DNA of 64,000 nucleotides from Cyprinodon diabolis (Eukaryota > Chordata > Actinopteri > Cyprinodontiformes > Cyprinodontidae): contig CM060068.1 in NCBI GenBank assembly GCA_030533445.1, positions 14,041,479 to 14,105,478 of the forward strand, read 5' to 3'. A model generated the notes under the pieces. The model was not told the origin of the DNA. It saw nothing but the letters and a program-made list of their open reading frames with translations, and made no database searches. Made by a program: the position numbers and the translations under genes. Of the stretch, positions 35,615 to 47,749 are shown one piece after another (the first letter of the stretch is position 1; every line of letters begins with the position of its first letter).

Positions 35615-35785
35615 TGCACTGGGTGGGAGAGCTGCTCTACTCCACATTTACAGGGTTGTCCAATGGACGCCTCCCTTGAGAGGTATTTAGACACGTCCTA
35701 CAGAGAGGAGGCCCAGGGAACAGCCCAAGACACACTGGATGGACTGCCTCTCTGCTGGCCCTTAAAAAGGCTTCCTCACCAATGA
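35615..35785 (+). pseudogene. Non-LTR retrotransposon protein C-terminus, decayed copy 3 (inverted)
   Basis: Plus-strand sequence GGACGCCTCCCTTGAGAGG, then AGGAGGCCCAGGGAACAGCC and CAAGACACACTGGATGGACTGCC is the reverse complement of the corresponding blocks at 4765-5005 and 22305-22550. In the sense frame it gives RLP-EVFRHVLQRGGPGNSP, which still follows the LINE tail pattern (RLP.EVF...GRRPRG.P). Broken by stops and deletions. Confidence 0.6.
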
Positions 35786-35799
35786 ACTGATAAAGTTCC

Positions 35800-37135
35800 C
35801 CATAATCCAACCATAAATGGAATTAAACTAAATCAGATGCCGTAATTCTCTGCGATTCTTTTGACACACAGTATATAGCTAATCTAAAAAGAAAAAAAAA
35901 GAACTCAATGATTTAAGGTCATAAGAATATGATCAGTGCTGTTATTGTCTTAAGAATGATTTCTTTTGTTTAATTTCTAAAGTGCAGCTCTTTTTATAGT
36001 AACCTCCGGTTGCTTGGCAATGCCTTTCACTGTGTTCCAAAATTAACACAATGACTGTGAAGAATACCATTTGTTCAAAAACAATTTACCTAGAAAATGA
36101 AAGAATGCATGTTTGAAATAAAAAGGTGAAATAAGCCTATTTCAAATTAAGCTTATACATGTAAAGAGCACGTTTTGCTTCTTTTTTAGAAAATTACAGT
36201 TATTCACTTTATTTAGAATTACGATTCGTAGTACCGTACATGCCCTGAGCCATGGTGTTCTACAGAGACACACGTCAGCTTTATGGATGACATCATGTGG
36301 CAGGTGCTACACATGTATGTAACTGTAAAGACCTTAAACTTATAGTGATAAAAAAAATTGTTTTCAGGTGAAGCTCAGATATGCTTTCTTTTTAATTTGC
36401 TTTAGTAATCATATCTAAAAATTTTGAGGCCCTACACTGACCTACAGTTTTTAAATATTAATGCCAGGGTTAATGCATTATCATGAATAACAAAACCTAA
36501 AATAATGGTTTCTTTTTCCTTGTCTCTGAAAGACACTCAATGTATTTTTATTTTTGGTACATGTAGCAGGTGTCTCAAGTGCTGACTTGGTGACCTTACT
36601 AGTCAAACTTGTAAAGTAATAAAATTGATGTTTGTTCTATTGTGCTAAAAATAAAGCCTCCATTACGCAGCCAGGTCTTATTCACTCTGCTTCATGCATT
36701 TAAAAAGGAGGAAATGTTCCTCATAACCAGTAACTTAAAGGAGTCTCTTGTGTTGCATCTAATGATCTTAGTAGCTACGAAGAAAGACAAAACTACAGGA
36801 GTGTAACTTTACTACAGCTTACTCTTTTCTGACATTTCTGGATTATATTAATAAATATTAACACACCGCGGTGCGTAGTGTAACTATTTTTCAAGCAGAC
36901 TTTGTAAATATAACAAAACATGAGAAAATACATTTATCATTATACAGCAAAACTGAAGCAATATTTTATGAAATTAGCAAGGAAATAGAGTTTGGGCACA
37001 ATGGAAATTGACGCTATTTATATGCCAAACACAACAAAGCCAATGTGTTTGAGTTTTCATCCTGAGAAATATTTGAGCACAACTGTAACACTATGGACAA
37101 GCAAGGTGGCCAACAGGCTGGACTCAGCTTAGTAA
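35800..37135. other. Non-coding stretch, no gene recognised
   Basis: AT-rich, short frames only; no repeat recognised. Confidence 0.5.
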
Positions 37136-37140
37136 ACTAT

Positions 37141-38430
37141 AGCTCCATTTACACTACCCTTTTGAAACCGTGCCGAAATCGGTCGGAGCACGGTGACCAA
37201 GATAACTGAGTGTAAATAGCACACACAACTGAACCGGAAAGCACCAGACACAACAGAAACGCGCTAACATGGTATTAGGTCATCAGTAGGGTTCGACGTG
37301 GTTTAGTTCTGGCTTGGTTCTCAGATAACAAAGAGCACATGAGCAGACCGTGTCATCTCCTTACAGTCAGCCTCCGTATTCATGAAATATCAGACTTACA
37401 TAAAAATACTAGCTTACCTACCGTGCCACACGATTTCCAGTGATGATTCTGCTTAAGCCAGGCGTACACTGTAAGATTTTTGGGCCGAATTTCCAGTTGT
37501 GGGAGAATTTTTCAATCGGGCCAACTTTCAGCCTGATCGTGAGTCGTGTAGTGTACAGGGGGTAACGAGGGACGATCAGCCTCTCAGGACCACCTCCCGT
37601 TCAGGAATCGTGAGGTTGGGAGAAAATCACACGTTTGATTTTCTCTCGACCGTCATGAGCAGATCACTCAGTGGGCATGCGCACAAGGAAACAAGGATTC
37701 CTCTTTTTCTTCTTCCTCTAAGATGTAAACACAGAGCATAGCGGGGGTGCAATGAGTGAAATTGAGTTCTCTCTGTAAAATTAACAGGCCAGAGTGACCA
37801 CAATTTCTCAGCCATGTCGTTGTATAAATATGTCGTCACCTTTTCTTTTTAGGGCTTTCAGCACAAAATTGCTCAAATTGCCAAGGCAGCGCATTTCACT
37901 CTAGTGAGCTTCATATCCCTCTTCTATTTGTTTAGCGTCAGGATAGACGAGTCAGAGCAGCGCCATCTCACTGCGGAGCTGAGGCCAACATGGTTTTTCA
38001 GACATACAATGTGAGCAGATAGATTGCATCAGAGGGTCCGGCCCAACAAAAATCGTGAGCTGCGACAAAACCCTTTGGTTTAGTCGTACAGTGTGAGCAG
38101 GAGCTGCGTGCAATGATTGAAAAAATCGCACTGTGTACGCCCGGCTTTAGCAGTGCGATGATTCTATGAAAATTCTGTCAAGTAACTTTCTCCAAAGGCT
38201 GCCTTCTTTGCCTGACTCTCCTCAAACAACGAAATATCACTATTAGAACCAAACTTTCTGAATGTTACGGATTTGCCTGATTACCTCTAGTGAGCAGTAG
38301 AACTGTAGATCACCACTAAGAGGCAAGAATCGTGCTAGTGTGGTGTGGACATCGGGAAACAAGCTCGGCATGGTTAACTGAGCCACGCTGGGCAGAGATT
38401 GGTTTTTAGAGGGTAGAGTAAATGGGGCTC
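37141..38430. mobile_element. MITE-like element (outer), interrupted by a second MITE
   Basis: The ends pair as AGCTCCATTTACACTACCCT (37141 on) and, from the right, AGCCCCATTTACTCTACCCT (reverse complement ending at 38430). The 29-bp ends match at about 24 positions. Without the inner insertion the element would be about 580 bp. No coding capacity and no clear target duplication. Confidence 0.6.
37451..38150. mobile_element. MITE-like element (inner), nested
   Basis: The ends are CTTAAGCCAGGCGTACACTG and, reverse-complemented from the right, CTAAAGCCGGGCGTACACAG; about 25 of 30 positions match, and both continue into ATTTTT. The flanks share GATGATTCT (37442-37450 and 38157-38165), preceded by CAGT on the left and CAGTGC on the right, a probable target duplication. 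A 9-bp duplication would suit a Mutator-type element; the exact boundary is uncertain. Non-coding. Confidence 0.7.
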
Positions 38431-38434
38431 AAGA

Positions 38435-39825
38435 GGAATCGGCCAAAATTTTAGCAAATACTTGTAAGAAACTATGACAGAATCCATTGTGTTTAAAAGC
38501 TAATTGAGCTAAAGATGTTTGGTAGAATTTAAAATGTTTTTTTTTTTTAAACCTGCAAAATAAAGTTTGGAAAACTTTTCTCATCATTGTTGGATTTAGA
38601 AAGAAGAGTTGATAACTTTAATTGGTCAATAAATGGGAGAGTTTCGTTCAATGTCATACAGTGTGGAGGAAATGTTTTGTCTCTTTAAAATTTGTACAGA
38701 ATATTTGCTTTCAACATTTCTTATACAATAACGGACACCATTGAGCCAAAATGAAAAAAATAAGTTGCAAACATAAGAACATCTATTTAACTATTTTCTT
38801 GATGTCTATCTGATTTAATATATCTTGTGTATATTTATTGCTTGTAAGCCGGTGTTCATAGTTTCAGTTTCTTCTTTTGTGTCTTAAATGAAAAGCTTTT
38901 TTTGGTAAACTGTCAATCTCAAAGCCGTATCGCTGAGAGGAGTAGGAAGTTGGGGAAAAAAAGATTAACAGGTCATTATAAAGCAGTGTGAAAGGAGAGG
39001 AAAGAGGTTGTAAAAGGAGAGGAGAATGGGAAGAGTGCATAGAAAGTCCAAAGGAGCAGACCATTACAACAATTAGGCCACCTTTTAAAAAGCTTTTTGT
39101 TAGAGCCGTTTGATATTGGAATGAAACAAATGGGCCTCAGCAGGAGGCTGTTGGGAAATCAGCCTAACAATACCGGCACACATGTGCTCACTTTCCATCA
39201 CCTGCAGATGACTTGTTTCTCATTGTCCCAGTTAAGTACTTTTATTTTAGATTAATTCATTGAGTTCAAATCTGTCCCATTATGCTAAATGCATTTCAGT
39301 TTACCTCAGTGAAATGTGCTGATCAGAAATACTATTTCCAAGAAAGATATACTTCTTCATTAAAATATTGTTTTTATTGCATTTCTCCACATAATTTGTA
39401 GTCTAAACCCTGCTTAAAGGAATAATGATCAACAATTTAACTGATTTGTAATCCTGCAATAAAATGTTTTGTATCTTTCTGTAATAGCTTTACTTGTATA
39501 ATCTACTATTTGGTCTGCTTAAGACTCCGCCTGTTGCAAGCAAAACATTTAGGTTTCCTCAAAGAGCCATAAAAGAGGCTACTCAGCATTTTAGAGAAAT
39601 CCAACCTTTGATTTGAGAACCTTTATTCGTTGGTTTTAAAGCAAAACGATGTGTTAAAAAAAGTGCTTTGAACATAATCCCTATCGACGATGTTAATTGA
39701 ATACTCTGTTTTTTAAATAACACCCCCCAAAAATTCAGTTTTCTGTCCAAAAGCACATGACAAGGTTTCAAATGACAGCAAGAAGAACAATTTTTCCCAA
39801 ACCTAAATCTCTAATTCAGTTTCAA
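38435..39825. other. Non-coding stretch, no gene recognised
   Basis: Short frames only; poly-T at 38540. Confidence 0.5.
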
Positions 39826-39831
39826 TACATC

Positions 39832-40520
39832 TAAGGGACCTGTCATATCTTGGCGATTTAGACAGCATATGCCCGATGTCCCAGAATCTTCTAAAATGCT
39901 GGCATACACTGAATTTTCTATGTATTTTTTTTTTCAATTTTGGGTGTATACATAAGAGTATTCATAATGAGTCCAGAGTATTCATAGTGAGTAATGCCCA
40001 TGAAATGATGCCACAGCCAGTTTCCTGAGGGGGGCAGCGATGCGCCCAGAGGCGCACAGCCTGCAGTGTTAACCTAGTTGCTGTTTACCGCCTCCCAAAA
40101 AGGAAATAATAAATTAAAAGAAAAAAGAAAAAGAAAGAAAGAAGGTTTGCAGTCGCAGCAGATTCAGCACCATGTCTGAGAGGAAGTTTGTTGGTCGTGG
40201 CCGTGGATGTGAAAGCCAGGAGGATCCATCACACTCACCTTACTCACGTTTCTCATAGGTTTTGGATAAGCTAAATGCCACGACTTATGAGTAACTTACA
40301 CTTAACGTATGTCAACGATCAAATGACTTGCCTGTAACTTAAGCCCCATGTATGGCATACGTCTGGATGTACTTGCCGTATGTTGACGTGTTCAGTGTGT
40401 TTCAGTGTATATCTTATACAAATTGACACATAACTTATCCAACGTAGGCCAGCGATTTTGCCAGATTTTTGTACGTCACGCATACGCTGGTCCAAATCGT
40501 CAAGGTGTGACAGGGACTTA
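39832..40520. mobile_element. Harbinger-like MITE, 689 bp
   Basis: The left end TAAGGGACCTGTCATATCTT...GGCGATTTAGACAGC and the right end (reverse complement) TAAGTCCCTGTCACACCTTG...ACGATTTGGACCAGC match at about 30 of 39 positions. TAA at both outer edges may be the 3-bp (TWA) target duplication used by PIF/Harbinger elements. The interior has no significant coding region. A 19-codon stretch beginning at 40172 (MSERKFVGRGRGCE) is too short to judge. Confidence 0.65.
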
Positions 40521-40524
40521 AGTG

Positions 40525-41840
40525 TGACACAAAATACTCTGCAGAGGTTTTATGCTTTATTCAAGCAAAGAACTGGGATGTATATCTGCTAAAACGCTGG
40601 TCCTCATCCAGCCTGGATTTTCAGTTCCTGTTTAGATTTTCTTGACTCCTGAAAAATCTGCATATTTCATATTTTTCTCAAACCCAAATTTAGTTCTTTT
40701 TTTTTTTTTTGTTTTGTTCATTTTGTATTCTTTGTTTAACAATTTTTTGACCCTGTTTCCTCAGTATGTTGGTGGAGTTTCAATCTTTAATTCTCTAGAG
40801 TCTATGATTCCTGTTTTTAGCCTCTGTAGGATATTGAACTTTGCATTATCTTTCAAAACAGTTTTAGCTGGGTGGGGTAGGGGCCCGTGGGTGAAAGAAG
40901 GATTAACTATCTTGCTATTAACAATTCTGGCCACATTGAGATATTTATTTAATTAAGTGAAAACAAATAATTGTAGGTTTGCTTTTCATTTTCAATAGAA
41001 TAGGTGCTAATAGCAAAGGGGCCTTAGAGGGACTACATTACCTCCCTGATCGAAGGTCTGGGATAACAGTCATTGGCCGAAGGCATTTTTGATAATTATC
41101 TTGCATGTTCAATTTGCACAATTACATGGTTTATAAACACCTGTATAGGCAACAAAAATAGTTCACGTCTCTGAAATTGTCATATCTGTAACACGTTGAT
41201 GTAGAACATAAAGTGCCTGGTGCTGCAGGACTGGAAGGGGATGGTCGACTTTGTTTTAGTTTCAAATTTGTTTTTGTATGGGAAATAATTTACAAAGAAA
41301 TGTTGAACTTACACAATTTTCCTGCTAAAATGCTGAGATTCTACACAGTCATTGTTTCTGGGAACATAGAACATTTTGACTGAGCACCACCTTAAATTGC
41401 TGACAGATTTATAGGAACAGGTGTATGACTGAAAGGGATCATTAACTCCACTCTTCTTGATGACAACCAGTAAGACTGGCAGTAGAGTTAGTATACCTTC
41501 TTATAAAACCACACGTCAAACTCATTTATGATGAATATGCTGTTAGGCAAACTCTCACCCTTTCCAGTTTTATTTAAACATATGCTCAGACACTTAAGGC
41601 CAAGTTTCTATAACATTAGACCTACCTTTTCACAGTTTTCTATAGCGCCTCCAATAAAAGGCCGTAACAGGCAAAGTGATGAAAAGTGACACAAGATGGA
41701 TCCAGGAGGAATTGCCATTTTATTTCACTTTTTCACTCATGTCATTTCTTTTTGTATTGGAATATTATATTTATTCAAAATCCTAAGAAAATTGCTATTT
41801 TTATATGTAATGCTTTAAAAATCGTATTCTATATATGTTT
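40525..41840. other. Non-coding stretch, no gene recognised
   Basis: A 104-codon frame (40642-40956) has no family resemblance and an F/L-rich composition from poly-T; not called. Confidence 0.5.
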
Positions 41841-41846
41841 TGATAT

Positions 41847-42573
41847 TTAAAGCTACAGTGTGTAATTTTCAGCGACATCTAACGTCCAGACTGCAGACTG
41901 CAGCAACATGAACATCTCCCCCCCACCGCTTCTCCCCCCCAACAGTACGGCGAGCGTTACGGGACAAAATGTCTTCCACGACGTCCGCATCACCTACCTT
42001 CTCAAGTGATGAGGTTTGTTTACATAGATAATTTTACAGATAGTATTTCATTAGTCTGTGTAGGGTATAGATTTCATGTAGACTTAAGATAATAAATATA
42101 CCCGTTATTTTTTCTACATCGTTGTGACGTTTTGGTGAGCTGCTTTGCATGGTGATATAAACAGACAAAGTAATTGTAGTCATTAGTTTAACAGCGAGAT
42201 TGTGTTCGCTGGAAGAATATATATTCCCCGTTTACAGAGTCCAAGTCTTGTTTGTGGCACGGGGGTTACAAGGCGAGGAAGAGGGCAGAGAGGCCGGGGT
42301 GGGCGTGCAGCCAGGGCCAGGCAAGGGAGAGGTGCCAGCGGGGTGATCTCGCAATCGCTAGTTTGTTGGCTCTGCGCTGCCGTAGCGCAAAGATGTCTGC
42401 CTCCATAGCTGCGAGACCCGCTCCTATGTAATTATAAATAACGAATTCTAAGGCAACGCAAATATTAAGGTTAAGAGGCTGAGCTCGTAGATGATGATAA
42501 ATAACATAGTTATGTATAATATATTACATTTCTGACTGTATATCCCTGTAATTATTACACACTGTAGCTTTAA
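41847..42573. mobile_element. TTAA-flanked MITE (Kolobok-like?), about 720 bp
   Basis: AGCTACAGTGTGTAAT next to TTAA on the left is mirrored exactly by ATTACACACTGTAGCT followed by TTAA on the right, so 16-bp perfect inverted repeats are flanked by TTAA. The termini AG...CT are not the CCC...GGG of piggyBac. TTAA plus purine-start ends is what I associate with Kolobok elements. The interior includes a GC-rich patch (42250-42420) in an AT-rich region. The 68-codon frame there is not recognised. Confidence 0.7.
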
Positions 42574-42574
42574 C

Positions 42575-45530
42575 CCTGATGTATCATCTGAATTATGTGC
42601 TTTTTGTTGCTATCATTAGATTTGTAAGTTAGCATAATCTGTATAAATATGAATCTATATTGCTGTATTTAAGAAAATGACAGATAGAATAGAACATTTC
42701 AATAGCACAAAGGTTTGGCTTTTTAAGTTGCATGTGTAAAAGTTTTAAGGCAAGATAACCTGTCTTCTCTATTAACTAGATTCCTCAACCTGATTAGAAG
42801 GTATTTATTGGACTCTGTGGCGCCTCTCGCTCTGTGATCGCTAGAAACAGGTACCTGGTCTGTTTAAAGAGGACCAACAATGGTATGTGTGAACAGTGTC
42901 TGACTTAATTGCATCTAAAAGTATTTGAAATATGAGGAGATATATATATATATTTTTGCCTTAGAGGCTTTGATTTAAAAAATGGTCTCTCAGGAAATTA
43001 GATGTAGAGAGAAGTGAGAAGGCATGGATGTGTCTGGACTTAAACCCAGGACACATCATCAAACCCCATGTTGTTTTTTATTTAGTGTTAGAGCAAAATA
43101 GTGGTCCAAGAGGAGAGAAGGAGATCAGCCTGTTTCCTCTTGGCAAAAATTATTTTTTGTTCATTTAATTATTTGCATCTATTGGTGTAATAAAATAAAA
43201 ATAAATAAAATTTCATCTTTTATTATGCTATTTTATTTCAAGCCTTTTGTACATCTGTGCCAAAAGCTTCAAAACTTGCAGAGCACTGGAAATAAGTTCA
43301 GTTTACCCTAAAGATCTTCTTTTATCTTTGGCTTTTTATTGCTGGATTAATACAAGACATATCATCAATCTGGCCTCTATCAGTTGAAATTAGAGAGCAT
43401 ACCTCCTACAAAGACAAATACACTCTTTTTTTTATGGGGATGGTTGATGCAGATAAGTGTTTTTGTGTTTGGTGGCAGGCCTGATTGTACGCCTGGTTCT
43501 CGCTGTCTGTGTTTTAATAGTTACAACTCATTAGTCTTGATGGAGTAGGCATGCGGGGGTGGAGGATCACAGCAAGAGGTAAACTGTAACTTAAAGTGTC
43601 TGCTTTTAGCTGTTGTTTAACCCTAAGAAAACACTCTGTCTGCTTGTGTGAACTATGTTCTTAAGTCTGTTTTAGATTCTTTAATGACAAAAAGATGTTC
43701 TACTTTTCTGGGGATTTAAAAAACTGGACTTCAGCTTCAGCTGTGTGTCAGAACAAAGGGAACTTTCACTTAACAGATGAAACGGCACTGATCACCGGGT
43801 TTTGACCGTTGGGCTATATGGTCGTCTTACTGAATAGTTAACTGAGCAGTTGAAGGACTGTTGACAACTAAACAGCCCCTGCAGAAGCAATTCAGTGCTG
43901 ACCATTTGTCTTTTGTCTGTTTTATAACGGCCTCATAAACCCCTCTGGAGTGAGAGAAGAACCCTAAACGCAGAGGGCTCTAAATACACTGAAGAAGCTG
44001 AGGAACTCTGAATGTGTGTAAGGAAGAGATGAACAGATATGGGTTATTAAATCCTTTGTGTCTCATCCTGTGCCTTTTTCTAAAGCTGTCCTGAGTATTT
44101 AACAACAGGAAGAGGGAAATTGAAAAATAGGAAAACAAGAAAATAAGATTATTACAGCTATTTTAATTTCAAATCTTCTTTAACTTCACTTCCCTATTTG
44201 CATACTTCTCCTTTAATGGCATTGCACAGGCTATATAAATTATAAATTCCATGATGTAAAAGTAGTTTCTAACTGTACATCCGACTCATCCCTAACTCTA
44301 TAACAAGGAGCAGCAGAAAGATAACATCAGTAAATCCTGTTTCCAACAGATTCGATGATGTCGATTCTGCCTTTTAAAGGACAGATTCAGGAAGTGTTGA
44401 GTAAAGCAAGAGGTTTTAAAAATCTGACTTCCCCGCTTATAAAATGTAACTCTAATTTTGTACCCATCTAGAATCTTAAGTGTCATCTTTCTTTTCCAAA
44501 CTTTATTGTCTATTTAGTGATTTAAAAGTGTTTTGATTGAAAGCAAGAAAAAACAAACTAGCTCCCTTTTGCATTATTTGGCAGTTTTATATTATTGAAG
44601 CTTCTTCTTTTTCAACCAGTGTCTCAATTACTGTTTTTTCATGTTATATTATATTCTCCAACCATTAATTATTTTACATTAAATTAACTTATTCTGTCTT
44701 TATTCAATTTCACATCTGGTAGTTCTACTTAAAGGATACTGGAGGGTTACACAGACATCTCTCCAGTCTCTAGAGACCCTCATCAGGTTATTATAGGGAA
44801 GTTTTTCCCAGCTGACGACACATTTATATCTCTCAGAAGTCACACAAATGCATACAGAACAAAACGGCAAAGATGTTTTGCATAAACCAAACCTATTATT
44901 CCAGGAGGAGAACATATCAGTAGACAGGTTTGAGGATGTTCTCCTTTGGCTGCTGGTCACATAATCCAACATGAATTCTTCCGTGTAAAAAGCTGCTTGA
45001 CCAAAAATGACCAAATAATGGAAAGTCCTTGAAGCTCATTAAGGTCCTGAGGGTTTCTTGAAATGTACAACATGTACAGCATGTAGAGAAAATAAAATAA
45101 AAACCTTTACCTCCTTATAGCACATCTGATCTTCATTCCTCCCTTCAACCTCTCAGATTTTGTGTTGATGTGTATGAGTGTTCTCATAAATATTATTTTT
45201 GCTTGTTTAACATATTTGTTGATATCCTTGCTCAATGACTATGATATTTCTCAATGTCAAATAACATATATGTAACTGTACTTTATATTAGTAGCAAATG
45301 CAGCAAGAAGAAAGAAATAATCCTAATTAAATTAAACTGGATTTGATCTCCGATATCAAATCACAGATACCCGATCCAGTTAATTAGTCAATATCTGAGC
45401 AGATACACGATCCAGGAATCAGATTGGTGCATCTCTAACTATAATTTAAACAAAAGCAGAGTATTTTGCTACATAAATTTGATATTTTTACAGGAACAAA
45501 GAGGGAAAAAATGAGACACAAATTTAAATG
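42575..45530. other. Non-coding stretch, no gene recognised
   Basis: About 3 kb with only short frames (one of 104 codons at 44700-45014, minus strand, unrecognised) and no repeat that I can name. Confidence 0.5.
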
Positions 45531-45812
45531 TACAAATGTACGGAAGCCGAGAGCGGTCATGTCCCTCCGACACTTTTTCACAGTGGTTTTCTCGAGAAAA
45601 TCGTCATAACAAGATGATTGATGTGTGTTAAAACTAATAACATCCTTCAATACAACAACAGCTGGAGAGGTTTTATAAAACGTGTAATTCTGTAAATAAT
45701 CCTTAACTTTCAGGTAACGAGACGATGTTGTTGCTTTGATGATTTGCTTCTACTTCTGATTCATAAGCAATTAGACCTATGCCTCCAGTGCATCAGTGCT
45801 ATGTGTTTTCCA

Positions 45813-45873
45813 AATAGCCCCGGTGTTCCGCCTGTAACAGGTATACGGTTACAGGCGGAACACCAGGGCTATT
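45813..45873. repeat. 26-bp hairpin inside the element
   Basis: AATAGCCCCGGTGTTCCGCC plus TGTAAC on the left, a 9-base loop, and an inverted arm on the right differing at one base. The arms are GC-rich compared with surroundings. Confidence 0.92.
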
Positions 45874-46250
45874 CGGATGATGCATTAACCCCCAAAATGA
45901 GTCCAGATTAAAGATTTTCATTAAACAGAAAGATTTGTTTCTACTGTATTCCATGCAATCCAATCATCCACCACGACCTGACAATGAGTGAAAAGAAATA
46001 GAAAACAAAAAAACTGATGATTTGCATGGACATGGTACCGCAACTGCACACTGGGCACAGCAGGCTGGGAATCCAGGGCTGTTGGCCAGACTCATTCAGT
46101 TCTCATACAGGTTAATCATCTCGTTATCTCAAGAAATCAATACCTGTTTTGTCATGATAACGAGATAATTATCTTGTTATTTCTAGAAAACAATTAATGG
46201 TTTAACCGTGATAATGAGATAGTTATGTCATTATCTCGAGAAGGCAAAGG

Positions 46251-46274
46251 AAAAAAAAAAAAAAAAAAAAAAAA
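46251..46274. repeat. Poly-A run (24 A)
   Basis: Homopolymer just inside the right end of the element at 45539-46303. Confidence 0.9.
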
Positions 46275-46455
46275 GTCGAATACGACCGGTCTCGGCTTCT
46301 GTACAAATAAGACTGAAAATATGAAAATTATTAAGCGGATTTCTTCTTCTGTTTTTCTGATCTTCTTCTGTTTTTCTGCTCTACTTACATTGCAGTGTCA
46401 ATATGAACTGTAAAACTCCCTGCATAATTATAATAAAGCAATTTATATGCATGAA

Positions 46456-46497
46456 ACAAGTGGAGCAGTATGGCAATTGCCATACCGCTACACTTGT
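46456..46497. repeat. 42-bp imperfect palindrome
   Basis: ACAAGTGGAGCAGTATGGCAA followed by its inverse with two mismatched pairs; the centre is GCAATTGC. It lies 150 bp outside the element at 45539-46303 and may mark a separate small element. Confidence 0.85.
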
Positions 46498-46499
46498 GA

Positions 46500-47579
46500 A
46501 AGTAAAATCTTTTGGGCTCCTTTTGGCATCAAGACAATTATTCTTATTGCCACCTTGCCAGACAGGACACTATTAAAAAAAAAAAAAAAAAGAAAGAAAA
46601 TTATTAGGGGATTTCTTCATTATTTCACTCTGGAGGCAAAAAATTAAGTCCTTAAGACTAGAAAGCATTTGTGATTTTCAAATATGGAAAACGCTAATAT
46701 TTCATTACTACAGGCTCTTGGATTTCATCATTAACCTTCGCTGCAAATCTAAATTTTAAGCAGATATAGACATTTTGTGTCAAAAGATCTTTATCCACAT
46801 CCTCTTATCATTTGCTTGTTACACAGATTTCAACATGACCGCTCACTCATGTCCCTTGTTAACGATGTAAAGGTGACCTGACAACGCCGTATGTTACACT
46901 CCCATGGCCATATATTTGTGTTTGAGTGTTTTTTTAGCATTTTTCATGCGCTCAATCAAGCATGTGTAACAGCATTATAAATCCAAACGTCTGTCTGTGC
47001 GTCAGGGTCCATGTGTCAATTTGGGGTTGATATCCGTTAACAGACATTAGTGGGTCTGGGAAATGAAACAGCTGTTGACCCCCATCTCTGTTTCTTATAT
47101 CCATCGCAGACCCTGTCCATCAGCCAACGCGCCCCCATCAATTAGAGTCCACTAATATCTCAATGTGTGTGTATGTATGTGTGAGGTGTGTGTGTTTTCA
47201 TGGTGGGAGGAAGGGGGTGGTGAATGATGCAGTCAACCATCTCATTGAAGCAGCAGTGCTAAATTACATCTGTGGGTCAGGATAGCAAACCCATCATTTC
47301 ACTTTTGTTGTTCTTTTTTGTTGAGGAAACACAAGCTAAAAGGTAAAATGCTTTAGAATAAACACTAAATCTCTGTGGGTATGTGGATATTGATATGCAT
47401 ATATCCCTACTTGCAAACCTTGCACATCATTATACATCTTTTAATGTATTTATTCATTTTTTGTTCTGGTAGTCCAACACAAACTGGTTTCTACCTTTTA
47501 AGTAAAAAAGATTTAACGCTTTCTATATTCAATATAGTTTTTTTGTATAGTGCCAGTTGATGAAACATCATACAATTAG

Positions 47580-47580
<1 letters not shown>
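46500..47580. other. Non-coding stretch, no gene recognised
   Basis: Short frames only. The part at 47040-47180 (GGGAAATGAAACAGCTGTTG then ACCCCCATCTCTG; CATCAATTAGAGTCC) looks less degenerate than its surroundings and is a possible conserved non-coding block. Confidence 0.45.

Positions 47581-47581
<1 letters not shown>

Positions 47582-47640
<59 letters not shown>
47582..47640. repeat. (TA)n microsatellite
   Basis: About 29 uninterrupted AT repeats. Confidence 0.97.
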
Positions 47641-47646
<6 letters not shown>

Positions 47647-47749
47647 AAAAATTTATAACAGAGAAAGAATAACAGATCTATTCCCAGAAAATTCAGCTCA
47701 CAATTTTTGCTCACCTTGTTGATAGACACAATATTCAAAGAAACTGAGT

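Larger units (their letters stand above)
45539..46303. mobile_element. Inverted-repeat element with TAC...GTA termini, about 765 bp
   Basis: The left end TACGGAAGCCGAGAGCGGTC pairs with the right end, whose reverse complement is TACAGAAGCCGAGACCGGTC. The flanks CAAATG (45533-45538) and CAAATA (46304-46309) look like a 6-bp target duplication with one change. The interior has repeated CTCGTTATCTC/GATAACGAGATA blocks (46110-46245), a long perfect-like hairpin (45813-45873) and a 24-base poly-A. Non-coding. TAC...GTA ends with a 6-bp duplication fit my recollection of IS3EU; uncertain. Confidence 0.7.
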
